Counted from the stretch's first letter, positions 49,960 through 62,551 are shown. The stretch is 64,000 nucleotides of DNA from Eonycteris spelaea (GCA_003508835.1 PUFA01000105.1:4154001-4218000), one strand, 5' to 3'. Program-made: numbers and translations. Notes: a model not told the origin generated them from the sequence alone.

Positions 49960-50350
49960 ACAAGCAGAAATTAATATAGTAGAGAGAAATTCATGGAATA
50001 AGAAAAGATTCTGAAAATCTGTTTCCTTAACTTATTAATAAAATATATAATCCCTTTTTAAGCCTGACCAGTGAAATATGCCAATAATTATAAGGAATAT
50101 CAGGAGAAACACAAAGAATCATACGCAATTCTTACTGCAATCCGATCGTGGCAGTTTGAAAATTTAGACAACATTCATGATATCTTAGAATAATGCAGAT
50201 TTTCCAAATCAGCTCAAATGACAGTAGAAAACGTTTCCAACTACTATAAAAGAGATTGGAAAGGAGATTAGGGAACAATGCTGAGGAAGGGACCAGGACC
50301 AGATGGCCCCACAGCTGAGCTGTCTATTTGACTCCTTAACGATTTAACTT
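49960..50350 (+). mobile_element. Old L1 LINE ORF2 fragment, sense
   Basis: 'aacacaaagaatcatacgca' and 'aagggaccaggaccagatgg' with following ccccacagctgagctgtct match the L1 ORF2 segment encoding the GPDGF motif before the reverse-transcriptase core. Stops in every frame. Confidence 0.7.
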
Positions 50351-50593
50351 TTAAAAGCCAGAAAATGCCAATGGTATTACAATAATTCATCTTTTTAAAT
50401 TTTGGTGTGAAATATCTTGATTTTAGAATGTTGAAATTAATTCACCTTTTAAAAATCTGGGCTCAAAATATTTTGCAAATATATTGGTCATTTGTTAGAA
50501 ATGTATCATTAAGCAGGCTGCTTATTGGTTACTGAACTCTGTTTAGAAATCTTTGAAGTGTGTATTCTTATAAATCCTTCTGCCTGAGAAACT

Positions 50594-50646
50594 GTGTGTG
50601 TGTGTGTGTATGTAGAGAGAGAGAAAGAGAGAGAGAGAGAAAGAAA
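50594..50646. repeat. (TG)n-(GA)n compound microsatellite
   Basis: About 14 bp of TG dinucleotides, then tatgta and a GA/GAAA run. Confidence 0.93.
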
Positions 50647-50649
50647 TAG

Positions 50650-52845
50650 AAGAGGATTAAGTAATTACTTTTCTAGTTCTATTTTCATATTATCTACATG
50701 TTTTTTTAGTTCATAGTATCTATGGACAACATAATTCCATACTGTAAATGAATTCTTTTTTACCAAATTAGTATGTTAGCTCTATGGCATTGTTACATAA
50801 TAAAGGGAATTTTTATTTTGCAGTGCCTCCTTAGAAATGAAGGAAGAATCTAACAACTTTTATATTGCCTGATGCCCTTGAGAAAAGTGTGAGATTTGTT
50901 TCCCACCTTTATCTATATACATATATATTTGCCTTTGGGCGGCAAAGACAAAAAAAAAAAATGGCTGTGTTTTATTTGCCAGATATTGTTTGATTTATCT
51001 TTTGGGTCCTGTTCACCGACAGAGAGAATCACTTTACAAATTGGCCCTTGACTAAGCAAATGCCAGGCCAGGAATAAATAAGAATTAAATTGTTCTGACT
51101 GGATACGTGCCCCTGATCTGCTTCGTTAGCACAGGGCCTTCCCCCAGTGGCCCTGTGAACTCCTAGTTTCGCTCTGATCCATGACACTGTGTCAGATGTG
51201 ATCTGCTCTACTGGAGACTTTGCTCGTTAAGAGCATTTTGGTGCCGCTGACCCAGGAAAACTCTGGTTTTGTGTAAACTCCAACATGGCAGGCCCTTGAG
51301 ATGTTGGCATTAGATGAGGAGTGATTCAATATTCATCTCTGAAAGAATTAGAATGTCTTGGAAAGTGGAGATTATTTAGAGGGCGGGGATAAAAATACGC
51401 TCTAAAATTAACTTTTCAGCTTAATCCACCTAATGTTACATTCGATCTTGGAATCTTAATTAAAAAAAAAAATCCCATGGACGTAATTCACGTGGATTAA
51501 TTTTGTATTAAACAACAAGGCTGCTTTGTGCTTAGTTCACAACGTTTTTAAATTTTGGCAATTTAAATGCCTTAGGACCCTTTTAGGCCATTTATTTAGA
51601 ACTTTCAGTTAAACAAGTTGTGCTAGAAACTCCATTTAGTCTACTGCACAAATTTGTCAAATTCATACTAAAAACTTCAATGAAAGATGACGCGTGAAAA
51701 TTTGGAAGCATGTACAATTTTAATTTAAAAATCTTTATACTCAAAGTAAAAAGTAATAATTTAGATACAAGATAATGAAATGTATCACACAAAAAACTGT
51801 TAAACTTGGAAAAATGGATTGTTTTATAATTAATTTTAGGGGAAATATCAATTTATGGTACGTGGAATGAACCACTAGAATAAACCTCTCCTGCAGAATT
51901 TTCTTGATTGGTGCCTTACTTCAGTACTCATAGAGCAATGAATAGCAGATTCCCAATCCTCCGCTCTCTTTTAATTTGTGATTATAGAATTTTGTGCACA
52001 GAGGGGAAATACCTCTTTAAAACCCTCGAGCAATTAGCCTATCCCCTGCAGCATGAGATTTATTTGTTCATGCCCATATTAGGACACACATTAAATACAT
52101 TCAGAATAAATTCTTCCACCATCTGCCATAAAAATGAATATAATAAAACATGTAAGTAAAATTATCTCTAAAGAGGATTGAAATAAATTATATCTGAAAG
52201 GGTGTGGGAAACTGACACAAATAATCTCAGTATTATTTTGTTTAAAGAGATGTTACTGAATGATGAACAAGATATTTATAAGTTCACGTCGAACAGCACA
52301 GATAAATGTTATTTTGGGGGAGAGTGGTATAGTTTTCAGGATTGCAATTTGTGTCATTTTACTTTTAGAAAAAAGTTATGATACTTCAGGAGTGTATACA
52401 TTGCCTTTTCCATCAATTAATATCATCTTTGGCCTCCTATAATCTTTAATTATTATTTTCTTAAGGTGTACACTATAATCTGTCTCTTCACCCAATCTGT
52501 CGTGTTTCTAAAACCAACAACAGTTTCTGGCTTCTCATACCACACACTAGCATTACATCAAATCAAAGTATCCTTTATTGTCCTACAAGTGCTTCCCAAC
52601 TTGATGGCATTGCATGTTCATATTAGGTAATTTTTCTTCTATTCTTTCATTTTTCTCAAATAAATTAAGCTTTTATAACTTCTGCTCGCATTCTCATTTC
52701 TATAATTTTTCTCTTTGGAAATTAAAGTACTTCGAAGTTGCCCAACTCTTATGCTGAAGAATGTATGATAATTCACCAATTAAATGGTAATTGTACCATA
52801 TCTAGATATTTACTCATGTCATTTTAGGGGCAATTAAATATGAAT
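50650..52845. other. FSTL5 intron; repeat-poor block at 50980-51580
   Basis: 50980-51580 is GC-richer than its flanks and I see no transposon in it. It contains a GGGCGGGG box (51381-51388) next to ataaaaata, and a CACGTG E-box at 51489-51494 overlapping ggattaatt. Candidate conserved or regulatory DNA by appearance only. The remainder is AT-rich without features. Confidence 0.35.
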
Positions 52846-52849
52846 AGCT

Positions 52850-53090
52850 TTATTCTATTTTTATTTGTATTGGATTTTTAAAAATTTATAAATATATGTA
52901 ATAGTACAAAATATATAACGATATTCTGGGCTCTTAACCACTTAAAGAGACATTGACATTTTCCAGATTGGTTTCACATTTCTTTTGTTCAAAATAGGGA
53001 AGGGAACCCCCAAACCCTCTGTTCATTTCTATATTCTTCTCCGCCTCATCTCCAGAAGTCATATTCCTATACTGTAATGCGACTACCTCT
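52850..53090 (-). mobile_element. Possible old L1 LINE 3' fragment, antisense
   Basis: 'gaagggaacccccaaaccct', 'ctccgcctcatctccagaag' and the upstream aaaaatttataaatatatgt stretch resemble the antisense 3' UTR of an L1ME-type element. Confidence 0.4.
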
Positions 53091-53094
53091 CTGA

Positions 53095-54060
53095 GAACAC
53101 AAGTCTATATACCCAGAAGGAGACACGTTGAGTTCTGTTAGTCGTGGAATTCATCTTGGATGACGTTCATTGTATGAATTCAGTCGTAATCTCGACTTGT
53201 TCTACCTGAAAGCTAAATTAGAAAGTTAACCACCACCTCCAATACCTTGTGTAAAACTGTATGAGAAAGGTAGATTAGTTAATATGAAAGAAAATTGGTT
53301 GCTGTTTATAATAGGCACAGAATAGAGAAAGGCAGAAAACACAGACATTTTCTATAGTTTGTAATTGAGCACATTATCAATTTTTATGTTTTCTGGAACC
53401 TTCAATAATACCTCAGCCATCAGAGTTCTGTTATTGTTATATTCCCCAGTAGGATGGCCTCAAATTTCTTTTCTGAAGTTCTTGAGTTCTTTGTGATTTT
53501 TTTTTTCTGTATCAGCTTGCTATAACCTTCCATCATTATTTACCAATGCATGTGAAAATATTATGTTAGTCCAAAGGATTTTCCGAGTTCAAAAGATATG
53601 CCTTGTGCCCATAATCCAGTTTTTTGATAATTGTAATCAATCTCCCAGTTTTCATCTTGTTCCTATTGCATGAAGATATATAGTTGTCAAGTGAAAGGTT
53701 AGACATCCAATTCAATGGAAGAATTTTTTGTGCCTCAGTGGGAAGATTCTGCCCTTGAATTCTAAAGTAGCATAACTTGAAGTTGGAGAATGAGTGAGTG
53801 AAAATTTGAGAGTCTCTTATTAAGTGAAATAGTGAGAAATACCTCTCCCTTGTATTCTGGGTTATGGCAGAACAGCATCATGTATTGCTTACCAATTTAT
53901 AGCATCTATCTCATCCTGTACCATTAATTCACAAGCCACTGTTTCTACTAGCTGGCAACATCACTAAGTACTCAAAGAAATACACTATTACACCGATCTG
54001 TAAAGGGATTTACTTCTGTGCATTGGTGTTTGTGATGAGACCAGTTAATTCCATAGTCAT
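53095..54060. other. Intron sequence; possible 3' part of the ERVL relic
   Basis: Directly 3' (on the - strand) of the integrase remains. No LTR or further retroviral domain can be recognised with confidence. Confidence 0.3.
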
Positions 54061-54069
54061 GTTGAGCAC

Positions 54070-54480
54070 TTATCTTACATGACAATTAGTTCTCTGGTCC
54101 AGAAGTAATATTGTCTGGGATATACGGCAGTACATAAAGCATTTGGTGAATTCGAAGAAGATGACAATTTTGGAAATACTGCTGACAAGAAAGGTAAATC
54201 CATACCAGATTACTGCCAATTCTAGTGTGGAAAATAATGGCCAGCTCCATGATACAATGTGACCAATGGGATCAACTTGCCGCAGGCTGGTCCCTGTAGG
54301 TATAGGTGCCATAACAGAGATTTAGTGTTGATCTCTGCTGTTGGCATAGCCACAGTACTTTTTTAAGAGTGCCAGTGATCAACTCACTAGTGCCTTTATA
54401 AAGACACTCTGGCCTTTTAGGGGACACCATTAAAGAACCTAAATATGTAGTTAAAGATAAGTCTATTCTAATCATTCTAT
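54070..54480 (-). pseudogene. ERVL-type endogenous retrovirus pol (integrase) remnant
   Basis: Read on the - strand, 54475-54272 encodes a stretch with LCQQQRSTLNL and ending YRDQPAAS. A second frame, 54312-54070, continues with TSLRQVDPIGHIVSW and then LAVIWYGFTF. Together these resemble the integrase of ERVL/MuERV-L-class retroviruses: the end of the N-terminal zinc-binding domain followed by the start of the catalytic core. A frameshift lies between the frames at about 54272-54312, and stops follow, so nothing functional remains. ERVL elements lack env. The copy is ancient and immobile. Confidence 0.75.
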
Positions 54481-54484
54481 TCTA

Positions 54485-56560
54485 ATTTAATCTTTTGCAC
54501 TATATCAAGGAAGTTTAGAACTCTCAACATTATTTAATGTAAAGTACTACTGAGTTTTCTGGTTTTGGTCAGTAAATCAAGCCAAAGGATCAACTATCAT
54601 ATTCTGAAACTAGCCTAATAATCCAGAATACTCACAGTCTCACCTACGTTGAAAAATATCATCTAATCTAAAGACATTTTCATTTCTATCTAGTTCATTA
54701 CTCTTAGAATTCATCCCCACACGTTCTCCACATTTTTGCTGCTATAAATTGTCAATCTCTTACCATTATTTTGGTTTGTTAGTTACTTCCTCCTCAGTCA
54801 GATTTTGTACTTGTTCACTCTAGGGCATGCTGGTTCTGATGCTAAAGGGTAGGAATGGGACACAAATATTGGAAGAGACATGGAGGAGTTAAAAATTCAA
54901 CTTGTGTTGTAATTCTGCAATCTATAAAATCAGATTCTGAAACTAATTTCTGGCTACATTCGCCCTGTGTTTACACAATATAAGCTATTATTTTAGGGTA
55001 GTTCTATCACCTCTTTGGTTATCTCGTCTGAGTACATGGAGCTTTTACAGTATAATTTTCTCCATTTATTCCAGGATAGCCGCCGCTCCAACCTCATTTT
55101 TATATTTCTTTTCCCCATCATAATGTTGTAGCTGAGCAACTACTTCATCCACTGAAGACTTGCCTTCAACTGGCACCTTATTCCACATGATATCAGGTGA
55201 TAATTTAAGTATCCATTTGCCTCACAGCTGAGAAACCAAGAGCTTAGAGATCGTGTATGTTTTATAACGGGCCTTAGCAAACCTATTGAAGCTTTGCCTA
55301 AAGATAATACACATCATCTTTCTTCTAGTGAAAAGCAAATCATCCTTCCCTCTACTCTGGAAAGAAACGGTATCTCTAAATTCCAAAACTGTGCACTAGA
55401 TGAACATCTTTGATAAGATAATTCAGAAAAAGAAGGCAGTTGGTGCCTTATTCATAAATTGTTCAGAACCATCAGAAACCTATAGAGAACTGTGTCACAG
55501 CCATAGCTTTTGAGATTTTAGCTACACAAAGTATTCTTGGATTTAACATCCCAGTTGTGGCTTCCGGCTTTTACTCCTCCAGACTTCCCAATTATTTTGC
55601 AAGCTTCTGCTACATATTCAAGTATTCGTACTTAAAATACCAAAAAGAGTTTCTGCCCTTTGCTATAGTACATGTCTTAAGTTGGTTTCCTGGAAAGAGA
55701 AGTGGGGATAGAGATTTTGGTTCAGGTATCCAATTATTCCACTCTCTTGGGAAAACCATCTTGAAGTAATGAGGACGCAGGATCCAACAGGGTAAGACAT
55801 TAAACTACAATGAAATTGCAAAAGAGATCTCGGCGAATCCCACAGGGAGTTCTGTAGCTGGGAGGTCTTCCAGGCGTGACTCAATTTGAGACAAATATGG
55901 TGGCCTTGTAACCCTGTCATTAACAAGTCTCCACATGTGGCTCTTCCTGTAGAGAGCGTGCAGCATGCACATGGGTGTCTCCTCCTTGCCCTAGTGGGAA
56001 ATGAGCAGGCATAGGAATGAGAATGAATGAAACATCCATGCTTTCAGCTGTGCCGTTAGTTATAACTTATCTATGACTCAGGACACTGGTGTCTTCTGCC
56101 AGCCGCCATAAAACTGTGGCAGACAAACTGGTTAGCTGGCAAGTCCTGTAAATTCTCACGTACTTCATAATTCTTGACATCAGAAAGCTATTGGTTCTGT
56201 CACTACAGCTGACTCTCACACCCATGAACCTGATGACCAGACCCTGCACCATGCATCTGTCTGTTGTTTCTGCCCCAGATCATCATGGGGATGATAGCTG
56301 GATACTAGAACGCCAATTCTGGCCATCTCAGCTGTCTCAACACTCAGTGTCACCACATTGCTTTCTGGTAGCAATAGCATCAGGAAGGTGACCTCTGCCT
56401 CAACAATCAGGTTCCAGATTTCATGCAAGTGAATCCAATTGAGAAAGCGCAATTCTCGCTCAAACCATCATGGAAGAGGAAGTTCGAGAAATATAAATGT
56501 TACCTCTTCAGTCTATACAATAAAGAATAGGATGGGAGGTTACCAGTATATAGGCTACAT
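54485..56560 (-). pseudogene. Probable upstream (gag/pro/RT) part of the same ERVL relic
   Basis: This is where gag, protease and reverse transcriptase would lie for a - strand ERVL. The sequence is more GC-balanced than its neighbours, and several - strand ORFs of 60-90 codons are stacked here (55663-55926, 56067-56252, 56216-56452). I could not identify a reverse-transcriptase active-site motif. About 1.4 kb between the possible gag-like block and the integrase is shorter than expected, suggesting deletions. The assignment is by position and style, not by motif. Confidence 0.4.
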
Positions 56561-56649
56561 CCTATGTACACCTGGCAAGATTTTGTTTTTGATTCTACTG
56601 GACATTAACAATATCTTTGGCCAGAGCCAAATTTTATGTTAATATCTTG

Positions 56650-57090
56650 CCCAGAATGTTTCTAAGTGCAGAGAGTGCGTATTTAAAACCTGCTCTGTGG
56701 GCTTGTGGTTAATATTATATGTTTTAGAGATTCCCCCAATCCCCCAGAAATAAATCAGAGACAGTTGCCTTCTTTTCTTCTTGTTCCGGTGTCTCTAGTC
56801 AGATTTTCACTAAGGGTAAAGCCCACTGAAAGTGCAGAGATTTTTGCAGTCATCACAGATAGACACCAATTTTCAGAAGCTCAAGGTTTCACCTCCTGCT
56901 CATGTGGGCAATACATCTCAAGCTCCAAAATTGCTGTAGCAAGCAGCTTGCGAGATGTGCAGTATTGGTTTTGACGCTTGCAACTTGATTTTCACTTTTC
57001 TTTTTTTCTAGTACCTTTTGTTTCTTTCTTGAAAGCTCAGGTATGCATTTCAATCAAAACGTATTTTTTTCCTCAAATTTCTGTATTCTT
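56650..57090. other. FSTL5 intron, nothing firm
   Basis: Mixed sequence. The 89-codon ORF at 56705-56974 (+) has no recognisable motif and may still belong to the ERVL relic's flank. Confidence 0.4.
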
Positions 57091-57092
57091 GG

Positions 57093-57093
57093 A

Positions 57094-57124
<31 letters not shown>

Positions 57125-57131
57125 TGTGTGT
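57093..57131. repeat. (TG)n microsatellite
   Basis: About 19 TG units with one TA interruption. The two overlapping ORFs are open because of the repeat. Confidence 0.95.
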
Positions 57132-57134
57132 TTC

Positions 57135-58975
57135 TAATAGATCTGAGCCTAGGCGCCACATTATGCCTATTTTAATCATTTCACCCCACTTAGCATTACA
57201 TGGTATATATTTCTTTCTTCTTATTTGTTTATGGACGCTAATTTTTGTCTGCTAGGAAATTGGTAATTTACCCTTAATTTTCCCTTTAAAAATGTTTTCT
57301 TGATTTCATTATTAGATTATTTGATGTCAGACTTCAGTAATAACTCTCTTGATCAGCTTTGGAGCATTTTCACTTAGATTTGGGACAGATGGAGGAAGGC
57401 TGTGATGTAATCTCTGAAAAGTTTCTTTTGGAATATGAACTCCTTGGCAATGTTCTGCTGAGACAATTTCCCATATACCTAAAAACGAAAATAATGGTTT
57501 CATTTTATTAAATTAGTATTTTTGTTAATTTCTGATGCTGGTCATTTAGCCATAATGAGAGATAAACAAAGAAAATGTATTATATGACTTGCTTACAAGA
57601 AATTCATAATGATAAGGTAGACACTAATTGCAATAATTAAGCAATGAATGCATAGCAGGAGGAACAATTAAGTCTGTTTTACTTTATGGAACGTAATACT
57701 AATAATTAAGGTTATATATGTATGTTAATCTATATATGTTAATTCAACAGATATTTATTAAGCCCTTGATACACAGTGTCATTGATAGTCCATATTGAAA
57801 TTTATAGTCTTTACTGAAAAAATTCTTTGGTCACAGCTGTAAAACGTATGGATCAATTTAAGAATGGACAGAAAACTCACATTAAAAAGAAATAAAATTT
57901 AGCAATTATTACTAAGAATACCATCACTTGAACAATAATAAATACCCAAAGAAAACTACAAAACCATGGTTATAAAAAAATAATAAATGCTACTTAGGAA
58001 AGGAGAAATGATAAATCTATAAATTACTAAGTAGTGAGCAATATGCTTGTGCCTGGGGAATTACTTGAAGTCACTAAAGGCATAATTTAGAATTACCTAA
58101 AATTGGAAAGTAGCTATGTGTAATCAGCTGACTTTGGAAGGCTAATTGTGCTGAACTGATTTAATTTCCTTTTATAGTAGAATAAAAGTTTTCATAAGCA
58201 GGAACAACTGAGATAGAAATATAAGTAAAAAGTTAGATTTTTGCATATAAGACTTTCTCATTGACAAGCTGAAAAATATAAAAGGCATTTTATTTTCTTT
58301 TAAAATTCCTTAGCTCAAGGTCTCAAAACCATCTAGAGATAACATCTGCATTCCTTTGGAAAAATCTTGGAAATATTACAAATATTTCCTGATTAATCCT
58401 ATCTTTTTTCTGTAAAAGAGCAGTAGAGCAAAAATATTCAATATTACATGCAAGTATACCAAAATAAATAGAATTTTTATTTAGACCCATTAATTTTTCC
58501 CTAATTTTATCCATTACATATTATCTTGACAAAATTAATTCACTAATATAAACTAGTTAATGCTGTCAGCAAGTATTTATTTTTTATATTTGCTATTTTC
58601 GTCAATTATTTTCTACATGTTTTTAAATTGGAAGGATATTTTCCAAGTACAGCTGCTTTGGTCCTATGTTTTTCTGCTTCCTAGATACTTGTTGATGTAA
58701 ATTTTTTCTATTTTTGCAAGGATTAAAGATATATCACAGAAAAATATAATGTAGTTGCCTTTATATACACAGCTTTACTGTGATGTTTGCAATTTAATCG
58801 ATTAGATAATTTATTTAAACAAAGAATCAAGGAATAGATGAGTTTCCTAAGATGGTCAATGTAAAATACATTTTTTAATCAAAATAATATCATTATATTG
58901 AGTTTATATTCATACGAACACACACACAGAGTATTGTGATGATTAACACCAATTTATTAATAGCATGTTAGTCAT
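57135..58975. other. FSTL5 intron, nothing identified
   Basis: AT-rich sequence. At 57738-57790 'ttcaacagatatttattaag' followed by cccttgatacacagtgtc may be a short antisense L2 end. No gene. Confidence 0.45.
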
Positions 58976-58980
58976 GGTTC

Positions 58981-59019
58981 TATACATATATATGTGTATA
59001 TATTTAAATATATACATAT
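58981..59019. repeat. (TATA)n-rich patch
   Basis: tatacatatatatgtgtata and similar, immediately next to the LTR that follows. Confidence 0.8.
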
Positions 59020-59513
59020 ATTTAAAGAGACTTATTACATGAAATTGGCTCACCCAGTTACAGAGGCTGATAAGTCCCAAGATATGCAGAGTAAGTCAGC
59101 AAGCTAGAGATCTGGGAGAGCCAATGATGTCACAGCAGTCAGAGGCCGAAGGCCTGAGTATCAGAACTAATGATGTAATATCTACAGTCCAAATGTCAGA
59201 AGACTTGAGAACAGGAGGAACCCATGTTTCAGCTGGAGTCTAGAAGGAAGAGAAAACCATGTCCCAGATCTAAGAAAGTCAGGCAGGAGAAATCTTGTCG
59301 TCTTCAGAGAAGGTCATCCTTTGTGTTCTCGTCGGGCCTTGGCCTGATTGGGAGGGGCCCACCCACAATGGGGAGGCATTCTACTGCACTGGGTCTCCTG
59401 ATTCAACTGTTAATCTCATCCAGAAACACCTTCACAGACACACCCAGAATAATGTGTGAACAACTGTCTGGGCTCCCTGTGGCCCAGCCAAGTTGCACAT
59501 AAAATTAACCATC
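59020..59513 (-). mobile_element. MaLR/ERVL-like LTR, antisense
   Basis: 'attggctcacccagttacag', 'aggctgataagtcccaagat', 'gtctcctgattcaactgtta', 'atctcatccagaaacacctt', 'acagacacacccagaataat' and 'acataaaattaaccatcat' match, in reverse complement, a common mammalian LTR that begins with a TGATGGTTAATTTTATGTG-like 5' end. The 92-codon ORF at 59224-59502 lies inside and is not a gene. Confidence 0.6.
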
Positions 59514-59519
59514 ATATGT

Positions 59520-60140
59520 ACCAGATGTTGATAATAAAAGTGTATCCCTTCTAGCAACAAGCCCCAGATGCAATCAGAAAAACGTCATCCAAAGGTTAGC
59601 TTTCATCAAGAATTCTTCATCAGTATATTACATCTCTATTCTAAGAAAAACAAATGGCCTGAGAATGAGGAGAAAGGCATATGAGATAATAAAAAACTGT
59701 TTGAAGAAATTTCAGTTGCAAGACCAAAAGAAGGAGGATGAAAATGCTAATGGGGAAATAGCTGAACAATTGTAAAAATTAAGGAAAAAAGATAGAAAAA
59801 TGTAAGTAAGATAATATCAGGCAAGAGAAAGGGAAATGTATTCCTTAGCTATTTTTTAAATAGATTTATGTAATAAAACATGGATTTAGAAAGTTTACAT
59901 AGCCTCCCTGAGAGGAAGAATACTTTCAAGAAAACTAGATAGAATTCAGACAAGAAAACATTTTGGTGATGGAGGAACGTAATTTGAGGGCCCTTGACAA
60001 CATCTGTAAGAAGAGAATCATAAGTAAGCTCTTATAGTTGTTATTATTGCATGTCTTTAGATAACATGAAAAAATTTTAAAATGTTATTGTATGTGGGCA
60101 AAAAAAATCTCAGTTGTCTAAAGTCTGTAAGTGAAAATAT
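59520..60140. other. FSTL5 intron, nothing identified
   Basis: A-rich mixed sequence without recognised features. Confidence 0.5.
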
Positions 60141-60144
60141 ATGC

Positions 60145-60500
60145 AGGAGTTTCTTGAATAATACTCATCTTATTCAATGTCCTTTGGTTATTAAGTTGAT
60201 GAGCAAAAAAAAAAAAAAAAAAAAATAGCTTCCTGTCCAGGGCCATGACCTGTGTGGAGTTTTCATGTGCTGCCCATGAGTCAGTGTTTTTTTTTCACCC
60301 CCAGGTACTTTGGTTTCCCGCCACATCCCAGAGATGTGCATGTGAGTTGAACGGGTGTGTTTAAATTGTCCCAGTCTGAGTGATTGTGGGTGTGTGGGGT
60401 GCACCCTGCGATGGAAGGACATCCTGTCCAGGGTAGTTCCCACCTCGAGCCCTGAGCTGGTGGGATCTGCTCTGGCCACTGCAATCCTGAACTGAAATAA
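60145..60500 (-). mobile_element. GC-rich interspersed repeat, family not assigned
   Basis: Read on the - strand it has 'ggatgtccttccatcgcagg', 'cactcagactgggacaattt', 'cacatgcacatctctgggat', 'gtggcgggaaaccaaagtac' and 'gaaaactccacacaggtcat', then a T21 run and a 'ctcatcaacttaataaccaa' tail. I recognise this wording as a dispersed vertebrate repeat (blocks like GGAGGAAACCGGAGTACC...AACTCCACACAGAC) but cannot name the mammalian family. It is far more GC-rich than the flanks. The two long ORFs on the - strand (60174-60479, 60281-60484) are by-products. Confidence 0.55.
60205..60225. repeat. A21 homopolymer
   Basis: Twenty-one consecutive A inside or at the edge of the preceding GC-rich repeat. 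Confidence 0.95.
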
Positions 60501-60504
60501 ACGA

Positions 60505-62279
60505 GTTGGAAAAGATGATCTTACTTGCTCTTATCATCTTTTTAACATGTATGTAGAGTTTACATTTATTGCCGTGTTTAATATTCGAAGGGCTTCAGGT
60601 CTTTATTCAGAAGTTTGGTGATATTTTTGTGACCAGAAATATGCCACTGGAACTTAACTTTTGTTTATGTCAGTTAGCCTATTGTAAATTGATTTAGTTA
60701 CATGTCATTTGACATAAAGTCACAGTTTCCAAGAACCTATCAGTGATGCTAAGGGAAGACTTACTCTGGTTTTAACTTGATTTTACCTTACTCATTAATT
60801 GCAAAAGGGTACAAAAGGATGACAACAAAGATAATCTTTAATATTTAGTTATAATAATTCACAATCAATTTCAAAATAATGTCTTATTTAGAAGATATAT
60901 AAAAATGGATATGAAATTATGGGAAATGTCAGATGTGTGAATGTAAATGTTCCAAGAATATAAAAGAGAAAAAATGTAGATGTTTATTATATGCACTTGA
61001 AGGCAGAAAAGCAAATAGACTCTGTTGGATAGGAAAGAAGATTCAAATTTCTTTGAGGAAATTTTAATAGAAATTGAACTAAGCAAAATGCAACATGAAC
61101 ATCCTGAATGTCTGCAAAAGCAGACACTTAAGAATTCCTAATTCTGTATAAATAGACTGCCTGGCTAGTGTATATTCACATTTGAAAGACTGCTCAGCTA
61201 CTCTTTAGAAATTCAAGTCATGGAGAACAGTAAATTCATGATAATAAAATAATAATTTCTATTTGCTTAATCTATAGTAAAAATATCACTAACTTTATAT
61301 CAGTGTTGCTAATCAGAAATAACATGCCATATATAAATTAGAAAGATATTTAGATTTCATACATATAATTCAGATAGTTTAGAAAACATTTCTTAAGTAA
61401 GTATTAGAATACAAAATAACTACCAATCAGCTCTCACAATAGTGAGTCATTTATCGGTTTGTTAATTAAAATATGTTATTAAGAGAGATGCTCTCATTAC
61501 CTTCACCATTTCAGCTTTTAAGGCAATTAAAACACAGAAAATTAAAACGTTAAACTTGTAAATAGGTATCGTACTTACTAAACTGAGGAATTATTCCTGT
61601 AATTGATGACATCTTTAACCATAATCTCATTTTGTTAATATTACTATATCATGTCAGTTGTTCGCCCCTATCTGCTTGTTCATGAGTGATATCCAGGTTA
61701 GGCACGCTTTATAAGAATGTGACTTATCCAATTGCGGGATACCCCATGCTCAGCCAGGCTGCATGGGTTTAAACTATGTCGTTCCTATCTTGAGACTTAC
61801 TTTTTGAACAAGGGGCCTTGCATTTTTATGTTGCACTAAACCCCGCTGACAGTATAGCTGATGTGGTCCCCAGGCCACAAAACTTCATTTATTTTGGGGC
61901 GTCCTGGGGTCAGCACCTCCCTTGTGCTCTCTCTGCTGCTTCTGTCTTTCCGTAAAAAGCTCAAATGGGACAAAGGATATTGTCCCTTGATGCCGCTAAT
62001 ATCAGCTCTCGACACTCTGGGTGCCTGAAACATCTTGTCTGTTGACCTGGAAAGGAGAATAATGACTCCTTGCACACGTCACCTGTATTCCACAGCAGAG
62101 CCTCAGAAAAATTTCCCATGTAAACAAGCGTCTTTTAAATTCATTACTTCCTCTGCCTCTCTTCCACAGCGATGAGGAAGACTTGGTCACATTTCCTCCG
62201 TTATCACAGTGACTGCTCTTTTGCCTTTCATCGTTTCTATATTCCTCATCCTTATCCTTTCTTTATCCTCTTCTCGTGT

Positions 62280-62280
<1 letters not shown>
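60505..62280. other. FSTL5 intron, no gene seen
   Basis: AT-rich to about 61600. 61660-62200 is more GC-balanced and holds a 79-codon and a 62-codon ORF on the - strand (61836-62075, 62002-62190) without known motifs. It could be an unassigned repeat or unique sequence. Confidence 0.4.

Positions 62281-62283
<3 letters not shown>

Positions 62284-62305
<22 letters not shown>
62284..62305. repeat. (CTT)n microsatellite
   Basis: Seven CTT units followed by a T run. Confidence 0.93.
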
Positions 62306-62310
<5 letters not shown>

Positions 62311-62401
62311 ATTGTGGCATCTTTTTGCCTTATTTTTAATCAGAACCTTTCATTTACTTCCAGCAAATAAACAAGCAAGCAAAATAACTCAAAACCACCA
62401 A

Positions 62402-62551
62402 AGATATATATATCATATATATATATATATGATATCATCTTATATATATATGCTATCTATATATATGACATATATATAAGATATTATATATATGACATAT
62501 ATAAGATATAAGATATATATCATATGTATATAAGATATATATATATATATT
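62402..62551. repeat. (AT)n-rich, highly self-complementary block
   Basis: About 150 bp of tatata, gatata and tatgacata units with many overlapping palindromes. Low complexity. Confidence 0.93.

Noticed and set aside
59224..59502. 92-codon + strand ORF
   Set aside because: Inside an LTR.
60174..60484. 101- and 67-codon - strand ORFs
   Set aside because: Fall in a GC-rich dispersed repeat and include a poly-Phe run from the A21 tract.
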